From Flavimobilis marinus (GTDB taxonomy: Bacteria; Actinomycetota; Actinomycetes; Actinomycetales; Cellulomonadaceae), in contig NZ_FONZ01000002.1 of assembly GCF_900113055.1 (NCBI RefSeq), positions 1-64,000 on the forward strand: DNA of 64,000 nt, given 5' to 3'. Numbering within the stretch: the stretch's first letter is position 1; each line of letters starts with the position of its first letter. Position numbers and translations under genes: made by a program. Below the pieces are notes generated by a model. That model was not told the DNA's origin. It made no database searches and saw only the letters and a list, made by a program, of their open reading frames with translations. Positions 30,662 through 39,121 of this stretch are shown here, piece by piece.

Positions 30662-30963
30662 GGGTCCTCCCGGACGTGGCTGGGGGCGGCGGGGAGCGCG
30701 CGGTGCTCCATCATGACGGGTGTGGTCTCGCGGCGGTCGCGGCCCGCGTTGGCCATCAGCACCGCGGTGTACGGCAGCAGGACGGCGCCGACGACGAAGA
30801 GCCAGCGCGCTGGCCCTGGAACGAGGACCGCGAGGAAGATGCAGACCAGGCGGATCCCCATCTGCAGCAGGTAGTTACGCATGCGCCGCGCCTGGTCGAC
30901 CGCGAGGGGCTCGGGCGCGCTCGTGATGCGGTGCACCCCGTCGTCCTGCTCGCGCTTTCTCAC
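30658..30963 (-). CDS. DUF3099 membrane protein
   Basis: A 101-aa protein with a charged N-terminus (RKREQDDGVHRITSAPEPL), two membrane helices (about 32-50, LQMGIRLVCIFLAVLVPGP, and 53-72) and a hydrophilic tail. The start and helix pair match the actinobacterial DUF3099 family, which lies near fabG/fabI in other actinobacteria as well. Function unknown. It heads the minus-strand trio with SURF1. The 176-nt gap to the divergent fabG holds a 7-bp hairpin (31101-31119) in the fabG leader and no gene. Confidence 0.85.
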   Translation of the reverse strand: MRKREQDDGVHRITSAPEPLAVDQARRMRNYLLQMGIRLVCIFLAVLVPGPARWLFVVGAVLLPYTAVLMANAGRDRRETTPVMMEHRALPAAPSHVREDP

Positions 30964-31139
30964 CGCACGAGTCTACGCGTCGGACCTGGACGGCGGCTGA
31001 GCGTCGACGGGGGCTTTGTCGGGTTCCCACAACCGTCCGGCGCCAGCGGTGCCCGTGGCGGGCACGGGTACCGGCGACGTGGCCCGGTAGCGTCACGGGG
31101 GACGGCAGGCCGTGCCGTCCGCGTACCTCAGGAGGACAT

Positions 31140-31847
31140 GTGGAGCCACGCACCGTCGTCGTCACCGGAGCCGCTCGCGGTATCGGCCGGGCCATCGCCG
31201 AGCGGTTCGTCGCCGCGGGCGACCGGGTCGCCACGATCTACCGCGGGGGAGACCTGCCCGACGGCGTCCTGGGCGTCACGGGGGACATCACCGACACCGC
31301 GGCCGTCGACGCCGCGTTCGCCGAGATCGAGGCGCAGCTCGGCCCGGTGGAGGTGCTCGTCGCCAACGCGGGCGTCACGCGCGACCAGCTCCTCATGCGC
31401 ATGTCCGACGAGGACTTCTCCCAGGTGATCGACGTCAACCTCACCGGGACCTTCCGGTGCGTGCGCCGGGCCTCGAAGTCCATGATCCGCGCGCGGCGCG
31501 GGCGCATCGTGCTGATCTCGTCCGTCGTCGGCCTCTACGGCGGCCAGGGCCAGGTCAACTACGCCGCGTCCAAGGCCGGCCTGGTCGGCATGGCGCGCTC
31601 GATCACCCGCGAGCTCGGCGGGCGCGGGATCACCGCGAACGTCGTCGCCCCGGGGTTCATCGAGACCGCGATGACCGCCGAGCTCCCGGAGGAGCGTCAG
31701 GCGTCTTACCGGGCGGCGATCCCCGCGGCACGGTTCGGCAGCAGCGACGAGGTCGCCGCCGTCGTGGAGTTCCTCGCGTCGCCCGGCGCCGCCTACGTCA
31801 ACGGCGCGGTCGTCCCGGTGGACGGCGGACTCGGCATGGGCCACTGA
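31140..31847 (+). CDS. fabG: 3-oxoacyl-ACP reductase FabG
   Basis: A 235-aa short-chain dehydrogenase. The NADP-binding motif TGAARGIG is at residues 9-16, NAG at 76-78, and the catalytic S128-Y141-K145 in ISSVVGLYGGQGQVNYAASK. It reduces 3-oxoacyl-ACP in type II fatty acid synthesis. The GTG start at 31140 follows AGGAGGAC; an ATG two bases earlier is out of frame. With fabI next it forms a pair like mycobacterial mabA-inhA. Confidence 0.93.
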   Translation: MEPRTVVVTGAARGIGRAIAERFVAAGDRVATIYRGGDLPDGVLGVTGDITDTAAVDAAFAEIEAQLGPVEVLVANAGVTRDQLLMRMSDEDFSQVIDVNLTGTFRCVRRASKSMIRARRGRIVLISSVVGLYGGQGQVNYAASKAGLVGMARSITRELGGRGITANVVAPGFIETAMTAELPEERQASYRAAIPAARFGSSDEVAAVVEFLASPGAAYVNGAVVPVDGGLGMGH

Positions 31848-31905
31848 CACTCGCTACCCTCTCACCAGGACCGCCGCTCTCGGCAGCGGCACAGGAAGGA
31901 CACTG

Positions 31906-32673
31906 ATGGGCCTGCTCGACGGCAAGAAGCTCCTGATCACCGGGGTGCTCACCGACCACTCGATCGCGTTCCACGTCGCGCGTCTCGCGCAGCAGGAAGG
32001 CGCGGAGGTCGTGCTGACCTCGTTCGGGCGGCAGTTCCGCCTCACGCAGGCGATCGCCAAGCGCCTCCCGGCGCCCGCGCCCGTGATCGAGCTCGACGTC
32101 ACGAACGACGAGGACCTCGCGGCGCTCGCGGACCGCGTGCGCGAGCACGTCGACCACCTCGACGGCGTGGTGCACTCGATCGGCTTCGCGCCGCAGTCCG
32201 TCATGGGCGGCAACTTCCTGGCCGGCCAGTGGGCCGATGTCGCGACCGCCCTCGAGGTGTCCGCGTTCTCCCTGAAGTCGCTCGCCGTCGCGGCCAAGCC
32301 GCTGATGACGAGCGGCGGGTCGATCGTGGGCCTGACGTTCGACGCGAGCTTCGCGTGGCCGGTGTACGACTGGATGGGCGTGGCCAAGGCCGCGTTCGAG
32401 TCCACGTCCCGCTACCTGGCGCGCGACCTGGGCCCGGACGGCATCCGCGTGAACCTCGTCTCGGCCGGCCCCATCCGCACCACGGCGGCCAAGTCGATCC
32501 CCGGCTTCGAGAAGATGGAGGGTGGTTGGCCCGAGCGCGCCCCCCTCGGCTGGGACCAGACCAACCCGGAGCCGACGGCGCGCGCCGTGGCCGCGTTGCT
32601 GTCCGACTGGTTCCCGGCGACCACCGGTGAGATCGTGCACGTCGATGGCGGCGTGCACGCCATGGGCCTGTAA
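31906..32673 (+). CDS. fabI: Enoyl-ACP reductase FabI (InhA-like)
   Basis: A 255-aa SDR of the enoyl-ACP reductase group. It starts MGLLDGKKLLITGVLTDHSI with the divergent glycine motif of FabI/InhA. F149, Y154 and K161 (FAWPVYDWMGVAK) give the Y-x6-K active site, and SAGPIRTTAAKSI is the substrate loop. It catalyses the last step of fatty acid elongation and is the target class of triclosan and activated isoniazid. GGAAGGAC lies upstream. The 58-nt gap from fabG suggests one transcript. Confidence 0.95.
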   Translation: MGLLDGKKLLITGVLTDHSIAFHVARLAQQEGAEVVLTSFGRQFRLTQAIAKRLPAPAPVIELDVTNDEDLAALADRVREHVDHLDGVVHSIGFAPQSVMGGNFLAGQWADVATALEVSAFSLKSLAVAAKPLMTSGGSIVGLTFDASFAWPVYDWMGVAKAAFESTSRYLARDLGPDGIRVNLVSAGPIRTTAAKSIPGFEKMEGGWPERAPLGWDQTNPEPTARAVAALLSDWFPATTGEIVHVDGGVHAMGL

Positions 32674-32676
32674 CGC

Positions 32677-33192
32677 ATGTCCGACGCCTTCACCCTCGTC
32701 GTGCTCCGCCACGCCAAGGCGGAGCGCGCCGACGGCGGGGACGACCACCTGCGTCCCCTCGCCCTTCAGGGGCGCAAGCAGGCCAGCCGCCTGGGTGCGC
32801 ACCTGAGCGAGGCTGGGCTGCGGCCCGACGTCGTGCTGTGCTCGTCCGCGCTGCGCACCCGCCAGACGTGGGAGCTCGCCCGGACGGGCCTCGGGGCCGA
32901 CCCCACCGTGCAGGTGCGGGACGACCTGTACGCGGCGTCGCCGACCGACCTGCTCGCCGCCGTGCGTGAGGTCGACCCGGAGGCGTCGGTGGTGCTCGTC
33001 GTCGGGCACGAGCCGTCGGTGTCCGCGCTCGCCGCGCACCTGGCGGGGGAGGGCTCCGACAGCGCGGCGCTCGCCCAGGTCCGCGCCGGCGTCCCGACCG
33101 CGACGTACTCGGTGCTGCGCAGCCCCGAGCCGTGGACGACGTGGGTGCGCGACAGCGCGGTGCTCAACGGGGTCTACCGGCCCGAGGTCTGA
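32677..33192 (+). CDS. SixA-like histidine phosphatase
   Basis: A 171-aa histidine phosphatase superfamily protein. RHAKAE (R11, H12) is the phospho-acceptor RHG-like motif of the SixA branch; CSSALRTRQTWELA supplies the second arginine, and VVGHEPSVSALA the second catalytic histidine. It may act on phosphohistidine or on a small phospho-compound; actinobacterial members are uncharacterised. It starts 3 nt after the fabI stop, without its own clear SD. Confidence 0.85.
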   Translation: MSDAFTLVVLRHAKAERADGGDDHLRPLALQGRKQASRLGAHLSEAGLRPDVVLCSSALRTRQTWELARTGLGADPTVQVRDDLYAASPTDLLAAVREVDPEASVVLVVGHEPSVSALAAHLAGEGSDSAALAQVRAGVPTATYSVLRSPEPWTTWVRDSAVLNGVYRPEV

Positions 33193-33201
33193 GGGCAGGG
33201 G

Positions 33202-33621
33202 ATGGCTAGGGTGGCCGCCGTGCATCGCACTCCGACGCAGGCGATCGCGCGCATGCTGTTGGCCGGGACGCTTCTCGGTGCTCTGGCCGGCCTCGTCATC
33301 GGATCGCTCGACGGGGGCGCATTCGTCGCGTGGATGGTGTTTCTGGGCGCGTGTGGCGGAGCAGCCTCCGGCGCCGGAGGGGCCGCGATCGGCGCCGTCG
33401 CGATGTATCTCCTGCGGAGCGCCGACCCGCGATCTCGCGTCCTCGGCGCAGCCGCGGGCGTGGGAGTCGGTGCGGGCGCTACGTTCCTCCTGCTTGCCAC
33501 GCGGGTCCCCCTGGTGGCGCCCTGGCCCACTGTGGGCGCGGCGACGGTGCTCCTCATCGCCGGCCTGTCGGCCTGTGCGGAGCTCTCGGAGCAGGCCGCC
33601 GGGGTTGAGCCGCTCAGCTAG
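33202..33621 (+). CDS. Hypothetical membrane protein
   Basis: A 139-aa protein with three or four predicted helices, rich in Gly and Ala (FLGACGGAASGAGGAAIGAV). No family recognised. It starts 9 nt after sixA; a GTG 18 nt further in is an alternative start. Its stop is 5 nt from the convergent ABC-F stop, and its codon use is slightly less GC-biased than its neighbours, perhaps marking the edge of the variable segment. Confidence 0.65.
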   Translation: MARVAAVHRTPTQAIARMLLAGTLLGALAGLVIGSLDGGAFVAWMVFLGACGGAASGAGGAAIGAVAMYLLRSADPRSRVLGAAAGVGVGAGATFLLLATRVPLVAPWPTVGAATVLLIAGLSACAELSEQAAGVEPLS

Positions 33622-33626
33622 GTGTC

Positions 33627-35291
33627 CTACTCCTCGGTAATGCGTCCGCCCGACACCGTCCAGCGGCGGTTGACCTGCACGGCGTCGAGCATGCGTCGGT
33701 CGTGGGTGACGAGCAGCAGCGTGCCCGTGTAGGACTCGAGGGCCTCCTCGAGCTGCTCGATCGCGGGCAGGTCGAGGTGGTTGGTCGGCTCGTCGAGGAC
33801 CAGGAGGTTCACGCCGCGGGCCTGCAGGAGAGCGAGCCCGGCGCGCGTGCGCTCGCCCGGCGACAGGGAGCGCACGGGCCGCAGGACGTGCGCGGCCTTC
33901 AGTCCGAACTTCGCGAGCAGGGTGCGGACCTCGGACTCCGGCCAGTCGGGCACGAGGCGCGCGAACGCGTCGAACAGCGGGGCTGGTGTGTCGGTCTCGG
34001 CACCCTCGCCGAGCTGGCTGCGGGCCTGGTCGATCTCGCCGATCGCGACGCTCGTGCCGAGCGATGCGGCGCCGGACGTGAGCGGGACCCGCCCGAGCAG
34101 GGCGCGCAGCAGCGTGGTCTTCCCGGCTCCGTTGGCTCCGGTGATCGCGATGCGGTCGCCGGCGTCGACCTGGAGGGTGACCGGACCGAGGGTGAACGCG
34201 TCGGCCCCCTCGCCATGGCTGACCACGGCCTCGCGGAGCGTCGCGACGACGGCGGATCCGCGGGGCGCGGCCGCGATCTCGTAGCGCAGCTCCCACTCCT
34301 TGCGCGGCTCGACGACCTCGTCGAGGCGCTCGATCATGCGCTGGGTCTGGCGGGCCTTGGCGGCCTGCTTCTCCGAACCCTCGCGGTGCGCCGCGCGGAT
34401 GTGCTTGTCGGGGTCGCCCTTGCGCACCGCGTTGCGGGCGCCCTTCGCCATCCAGTTCCGCTGCATGTTCGCGCGTCCCTCGAGGCCGGCCTTCTTGTCG
34501 GCGTACTCCTCGTAGTTCTCCCGGGCGTGACGCCGCGCGGTCGCGCGCTCCTCAAGGTAGGCCTCGTAGCCGCCCGAGTACACCGCAACCTGCTGCTGGG
34601 CGAGGTCGAGCTCGACGACGCGCGTGACGCACCGCGCGAGGAACTCGCGGTCGTGGCTCACGACGACGACGCCGGTGCGCTGCGAGGTCACGAAAGCCTC
34701 GAGCCGGGCGAGCCCGTCGAGGTCGAGGTCGTTGGTCGGCTCGTCGAGCAGCAGGACGTCGAACCGCGAGAGCAGCAGCGCGGCGAGCCCGACGCGCGCG
34801 GCCTGGCCCCCGGAGAGTGCGGTCATGAGGTGGTCGGGCTCGAGGTCCAGCCCGAGGTCGGCGAGGACGGCCGCGGTGCGCTCCCCGAGGTCCGCGGCGC
34901 CGATGGCGAGCCAGCGGTCGAACGCGGCCGCGTAGGCGTCGTCGGCCCCGGGAAGGCCTTCGCCGAGGGCCGCGGCCGTCTCGTCGAACTCAATCTGTGC
35001 GGCGGCGACGCCGGTGCGGCGAGCGAGGTGGGCAGCGATCGTCTCGCCGGGGACGCGCTCGACCTTCTGCGGCAACCAGCCGACGAGCGCGTCGCCGGGG
35101 GAGAGCGAGACAGTGCCAGCCTCAGGCGACTGGGCGCTAGCGAGCAGCGACAGGAGGGTCGACTTCCCGGCGCCGTTCGCCCCGACGAGCCCGACGACGT
35201 CGCCCGGCGCGACCACGAGGTTCAGGCCAGAGAAGAGGGTGCGGTCGGCGTGCGCCGCGGCGAGGTCGCGAGCGACGAGGGTGGCGGTCAT
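33627..35291 (-). CDS. ABC-F family ATPase
   Basis: A 554-aa protein with two ABC cassettes. Cassette 1: GANGAGKSTLLSLLA, LSGGQAARVGLAAL, LLLDEPTNDLD. Cassette 2: GANGAGKTTLLRALLG, LSPGERTRAGLALL, LVLDEPTNHLD. The linker (about residues 245-310) is long and basic, with NMQRNWMAKGARNAVRKGDP. This form is common in actinobacteria and may protect or recycle ribosomes; an antibiotic specificity cannot be inferred. The ATG overlaps by 4 nt a short ORF on the same strand, described next. No SD is visible before it. Confidence 0.9.
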   Translation of the reverse strand: MTATLVARDLAAAHADRTLFSGLNLVVAPGDVVGLVGANGAGKSTLLSLLASAQSPEAGTVSLSPGDALVGWLPQKVERVPGETIAAHLARRTGVAAAQIEFDETAAALGEGLPGADDAYAAAFDRWLAIGAADLGERTAAVLADLGLDLEPDHLMTALSGGQAARVGLAALLLSRFDVLLLDEPTNDLDLDGLARLEAFVTSQRTGVVVVSHDREFLARCVTRVVELDLAQQQVAVYSGGYEAYLEERATARRHARENYEEYADKKAGLEGRANMQRNWMAKGARNAVRKGDPDKHIRAAHREGSEKQAAKARQTQRMIERLDEVVEPRKEWELRYEIAAAPRGSAVVATLREAVVSHGEGADAFTLGPVTLQVDAGDRIAITGANGAGKTTLLRALLGRVPLTSGAASLGTSVAIGEIDQARSQLGEGAETDTPAPLFDAFARLVPDWPESEVRTLLAKFGLKAAHVLRPVRSLSPGERTRAGLALLQARGVNLLVLDEPTNHLDLPAIEQLEEALESYTGTLLLVTHDRRMLDAVQVNRRWTVSGGRITEE

Positions 35292-35563
35292 GGGTCCATG
35301 ATCCCTGAGACGCGGTGCGTATAGGACATGCGAACCGGGATGAGCTCACTGACCTCGGAACCGGCACCCGGGCCCCGGCGACAGAATCGTCCTCTCATTG
35401 GTGAGGACGTCATGTACGGCTTCGACGGAGCTCCCGGTCTGCTCGACTCGGGCGGCGAGTTTGCAAAGGCGGCAACTCCTCGAAGGTGCCAACGACCCGC
35501 GGCGTAGCGACTGACTTGCCCGATCGCTCCCTCAGGCACGTTCCCCAGCAACCTGATCGTCAT
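35288..35563 (-). CDS. Doubtful short ORF coupled to the ABC-F gene
   Basis: A 91-aa reading frame starting MTIRLLGNVPEGAIGQ (a TTG start 42 nt upstream is possible). Its TGA overlaps the ABC-F ATG as ATGA, the only positive sign. Third-position GC is about 69% by hand count, between the island and the core genes. No family is recognised; many Arg/Pro/Ser residues suggest it could be a chance frame or the remnant of a gene cut when the island entered. The rest of the 319-nt gap 35292-35610 holds nothing else I can identify. Confidence 0.3.
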   Translation of the reverse strand: MTIRLLGNVPEGAIGQVSRYAAGRWHLRGVAAFANSPPESSRPGAPSKPYMTSSPMRGRFCRRGPGAGSEVSELIPVRMSYTHRVSGIMDP

Positions 35564-35610
35564 CCCAGCCTCTACGGCGCCCATCGAGGTTCCCGTGAGT
35601 GGCAAAGCAA

Positions 35611-38277
35611 CTACTCGATCACTTGAGTCCGAACTTGCACACTCGAAGCCCGCACGCGCTCGCTATCGGAAGCTAAGGAGAACTCGACGAGCATCCCAGG
35701 AACAATCGGCGGAGCATCTCCGACAAGGTCGGATTGATGAAAAAAGACGTTGCCGGGATGATCCTTGTGTCGTATGAATCCAAAGGTCGACAGCCAGGAG
35801 TGAATCGAACCAATGAGTGGCAGGCTATCGCCTGAACTATTGCCTGGGCGGGTTTCGAACTCGGTGTCGACCAGGTCGAGCAGGTGCGACCGAAGGTCGG
35901 CATCAATATCCGGGACCCTCGTGAGATGGCCGATGGCGCGCGTTAATCTTTCCCAGGAATCCGTCATCTCGAGCGTTCGCCGCTGCGATGCTGCCGCTTC
36001 GAGCATTGCCACCGCCGAGGAGGAATGGCGCGGCAAATCCGCGCCGCGAGCCGCAAGATAGCGTACGGCTGCCACGAGCGCGTCCACTACCGCGCGCGCC
36101 AAGCGGCGGTCGCTGAGACCCGATAACTCTCTAACGCCGACACTAAACCCGGTCCGCGCGTGCTCATATGCGTCGCTGTACCGGTGTTCATTGAAGAGTT
36201 GCTCCGACCAACGACGCCAGCTTTCAACGAGTGCTGTAACCGCTATGAGTCTCCCCATGCCATCCGCATCTTCGATTGCAGACTCGATTAGTATCTGCCC
36301 TTCGGAGAACTGCCTATCCCAGACTAGTAGATTCCCAAGGGCGACGGCGGTTTCCTTCGTTTTGAAATGCTGGTGTGACATTGACTCGTAGGTAATGGCG
36401 AGTGGAACGTCATGCATTGCTCGGGCGAGATGGCCTGCGAAGTAGTGAGAGACGACGGCCCGCGACTCGTCGGTGTCGCACTTTTCGAGCGCTCCACGGT
36501 ATAGATCAACCGCGCGAGTGGCCTCGCCTGCAGCGGAGGCAACAAAGGCCTCAACTCTATCATTCTCGTAAAACTCAGGGTTCAGTTCCCGCGCTTTCGA
36601 CGTGAGCGCAAACGCCTCTTCGTATTTCTTGCGTTTTGAGGCGACGAGAGCTTTGTGTAACAGGTAGGCCGCAGGCTCGTCTTCGTCGCCACGAGTAAAC
36701 ACGTTCCAGGGTGCAAGGGAGCGCCGAGAGTCGTTTTCGCGTCGGCGCTCTGCGCTCTTTCGATAGTCGGTCTCGCGCTTCAGTAGTCCAGCCAGTCGCT
36801 CCGATTCCATCGACTCTCGCGGAAGGAAGGCGCGCAATGCGAGGCTAGGACCGATTCTCGATGCGAGACCTCCGGACGCGTCGCTACCGTAAGTTATGAG
36901 TGATCCTCGGCTTAGTTCCTGGGCGGCCCGCCGTAGTTGATCAATCTCCAGGTCGGCCAAGAGTGCAAGTTCGTCAAGTGGGGCTGATCGGTCGAGCACC
37001 CGAATGATAGTTATGAGGTCTTTTGCTTCGGGAGACAACTGCTCGAAGACGTTGGCTACACAGAATGTGAGGAGCTCCTTCTGGTCTCGAATCGTCGTCA
37101 GTGGATCGACCCCTGCCTCAACGGACAGCGTGAACCATCGAATGGCAAGGGGGCTGAATCGCAAACGCTCAACGACACTCTCGGCTGTCTCTGAACTTAG
37201 TCGCGCTAGGCTGCTGACGCCTCGCGCCATGGCGAACTTCCTGAGAAGTAGCGTTGCGGAACTTGCTGCGAGCGGTCCGAGCCGGTAGCGACGTTCAAGT
37301 TCGCCGATACCAATTCTGCTCGTAAATAAGAAGCTGACGCACGGCGGCATGGCGTCGTAAAGGCGGAGCACTTCATCGCCGTTGACCGACTCGAGGTTGT
37401 CTATGACGATTAGCGCATCCAGTCCTTCGAGGGATTCTGCCAGTTCGTGGACAGATCCATCGAATGATGCGTCTAGTGCCCTGCCCAGTTGCCTGGTCGC
37501 TCCGGCGATCCCTTCGATTGCATCGGATATGGCAATTACGCCGGCAGTGGTTAGGCGCTCAGATTTTAGCGACGACCATAGAACGCAGTCGTAAGGACTC
37601 TCAGGATCATCGACCATGGCGTACGCGAGTTCGAGGGCGAGGGCTGTTTTGCCTACTCCGCCCTCGCCGGTGATTGTGATGACATGGTCCCGGCGGCGCT
37701 TCAGCATCGCCACGAGTTGTTTCGTGTCTTGCTCGCGTCCGATTAGTCCCGTCTCATCGTAGTCCGCATACGGAAGGTTGTGGAGCACGGTTTCGGACGG
37801 AAGCGGGAGCGGCTTTTCTATCGGCTCCCAAAGCTCATCGTCGCGTAGCCTGCGGAGGGTGGCATCGGTGGTACGCCAAAACCGTGATTGGTATGCGCTT
37901 AGTGCAGAGAGTGCGATGGCCGGATCATCGGTCTTGAGCGGGCGCCCGTGCATCACACGGTTGCGAATCGGGGCGACTCTGTCGATCATCGACGTGTTCT
38001 CGCGGATCTCTATTGCAAGTTCGTGCGGTAGGCCTGCTCGATGCCGATTGAGAACGTCGTAGCAGGGCCTCAGGTCGAGATAGGTCGCGATGGAGAGGGC
38101 GACCTCCGGTGCATCGCGCTGACGACGCTCATCTGCATTGTCGTACTGGTCCGCGAGCGCCTCCTGCTCAGATAAGTGGTCTAGAACGTACCTGTCTACG
38201 AGAGCGCGCATGTCCTGTTCGAAAGACTCGATTAGCGCGAATAGTCGCGCACGGCTCATGCGGGTGGTCTCGGACAC
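35611..38277 (-). CDS. NLR-like STAND ATPase: HEPN (Swt1-type) - NB-ARC - TPR - cold-shock domain
   Basis: An 888-aa protein in four parts. Residues 1-150: alpha-helical, Swt1-like HEPN domain with the RNase motif R105-x4-H110 (IRNRVMHGR). Residues about 175-480: STAND NTPase of NB-ARC type with Walker A GEGGVGKTALA (204-214), Walker B LIVIDNLE (289-296), sensor FTSR (318-321) and SPLAI (375-379) in place of GLPLA, then a winged-helix-like segment. Residues about 535-800: helical repeats of TPR character. Residues 818-888: a cold-shock domain with FGFI (832-835) and VFFH (844-847) as RNP1- and RNP2-like strands. GTG start at 38277 after GAGGGAG. A nucleic-acid- or phage-sensing immune protein with RNase output is inferred; no partner gene is present. 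Confidence 0.85.
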   Translation of the reverse strand: MSETTRMSRARLFALIESFEQDMRALVDRYVLDHLSEQEALADQYDNADERRQRDAPEVALSIATYLDLRPCYDVLNRHRAGLPHELAIEIRENTSMIDRVAPIRNRVMHGRPLKTDDPAIALSALSAYQSRFWRTTDATLRRLRDDELWEPIEKPLPLPSETVLHNLPYADYDETGLIGREQDTKQLVAMLKRRRDHVITITGEGGVGKTALALELAYAMVDDPESPYDCVLWSSLKSERLTTAGVIAISDAIEGIAGATRQLGRALDASFDGSVHELAESLEGLDALIVIDNLESVNGDEVLRLYDAMPPCVSFLFTSRIGIGELERRYRLGPLAASSATLLLRKFAMARGVSSLARLSSETAESVVERLRFSPLAIRWFTLSVEAGVDPLTTIRDQKELLTFCVANVFEQLSPEAKDLITIIRVLDRSAPLDELALLADLEIDQLRRAAQELSRGSLITYGSDASGGLASRIGPSLALRAFLPRESMESERLAGLLKRETDYRKSAERRRENDSRRSLAPWNVFTRGDEDEPAAYLLHKALVASKRKKYEEAFALTSKARELNPEFYENDRVEAFVASAAGEATRAVDLYRGALEKCDTDESRAVVSHYFAGHLARAMHDVPLAITYESMSHQHFKTKETAVALGNLLVWDRQFSEGQILIESAIEDADGMGRLIAVTALVESWRRWSEQLFNEHRYSDAYEHARTGFSVGVRELSGLSDRRLARAVVDALVAAVRYLAARGADLPRHSSSAVAMLEAAASQRRTLEMTDSWERLTRAIGHLTRVPDIDADLRSHLLDLVDTEFETRPGNSSGDSLPLIGSIHSWLSTFGFIRHKDHPGNVFFHQSDLVGDAPPIVPGMLVEFSLASDSERVRASSVQVRTQVIE

Positions 38278-38304
38278 GTCTGCTCCCTCGCGATGTTTAT
38301 GAAG

Positions 38305-38310
38305 ACAGTA
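38305..38310 (-). promoter_or_regulatory. Possible -10 element of the NLR-like gene
   Basis: On the minus strand TACTGT fits TANNNT and would start transcription about 20 nt before the GTG, leaving room for the GAGGGAG ribosome site. No convincing -35 is seen. The same upstream gap also holds AGGTTCC (38334-38340) and GGAACCT (38374-38380), an inverted repeat with a 33-nt spacer. Confidence 0.35.
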
Positions 38311-38397
38311 GCGCAGCCGGGTACGGCGCCGACAGGTTCCAGGGCGTCGCCATTCGCGAGAACGGAACCTGAGTGGAGGGGCGCGTGAGCTGAAGTA

Positions 38398-39063
38398 TCA
38401 GACGCGAGCGTCGAGCGCGTCCAGCAGCTCTAGGGCGGCGTCGAGCCGCGTCCCGGGCAGGACGTGCGGCGCCTGCTCCTGGACGATCGGCTTCGCGTTG
38501 AAGGCGATGCCGATGCCCGCCGCGGCGATCATGCCGAGGTCGTTGGCGCCGTCGCCGATCGCGATCGTGTCGGCCATGTCGATACCCTCGGCCTCGGCGA
38601 ACTCGCGCAGCGCGGCGGCCTTGGCGTCACGGTCGATCACCGGACCGGCGGTGCGGCCGGTGAGCTTGCTGTCCTCAGTCTCGAGGCGGTTCGCGCGGTA
38701 GCGGGTGATGCCGACCTGCGCGGCGAGCGGCCCGACGACCTCGACGAAGCCCCCGGACACGAGCCCGACGACCCAGCCGCGACGCTGCGCCTCGGCCACG
38801 AGCTCCGGAGCGCCGTCGGTGAACCGCGCCTCGGCCACGACGTCGTCGAACACGTCGTCGGGAAGGCCCTTGAGGCAGGCGACGCGCTGCGTGAGCGACG
38901 CCGCGAAGTCCAGCTCGCCCCGCATGGCCGCCTCCGTCACGGCGGCGACCTCCTCGAGGGCGCCCGCGCGTGCGGCGAGCATCTCGATCACCTCGCCGGT
39001 GATCAGGGTCGAGTCGACGTCCATCACGAGCAGTCGTCGCCGGTGCGCAGCCATGGGCGTCAC
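38398..39063 (-). CDS. serB: Phosphoserine phosphatase SerB
   Basis: A 221-aa HAD phosphatase. Motif I DVDSTLI has D15 as nucleophile and D17 as acid; SGGF carries the motif II serine; DRDAKAAAL supplies the motif III lysine; GDGANDLGMI is motif IV. The sequence EVIEMLAARAGALEEV is typical of SerB. It makes L-serine from phosphoserine. It lacks the N-terminal ACT domains of mycobacterial SerB2, so serine feedback through ACT is not expected. It lies at the right edge of the island. Confidence 0.93.
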   Translation of the reverse strand: MTPMAAHRRRLLVMDVDSTLITGEVIEMLAARAGALEEVAAVTEAAMRGELDFAASLTQRVACLKGLPDDVFDDVVAEARFTDGAPELVAEAQRRGWVVGLVSGGFVEVVGPLAAQVGITRYRANRLETEDSKLTGRTAGPVIDRDAKAAALREFAEAEGIDMADTIAIGDGANDLGMIAAAGIGIAFNAKPIVQEQAPHVLPGTRLDAALELLDALDARV

Positions 39064-39121
39064 GATAGGGCGCGCAGGGGCGTGGGTACCGAGGGTGCCC
39101 GGCTGCCGGACGCCCGCGCCG

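Larger units (their letters stand above)
35564..38397. other. Low-GC island carrying one NLR-like gene
   Basis: Hand-counted lines inside give 53% (36181-36240), 47% (36361-36420) and 63% (37681-37740) G+C, against 70% at 33661-33720 and 80% at 39061-39120. The shift coincides with the 888-aa gene and its flanks. No integrase, transposase, tRNA or clear flanking direct repeat is visible. The conserved neighbours (ABC-F and serB) look intact, so the island appears inserted between genes. Confidence 0.8.

Noticed and set aside
35292-38397. Integrase, transposase, att repeats or tRNA for the low-GC island
   Set aside because: None found by eye at either edge; the island is supported by composition only.
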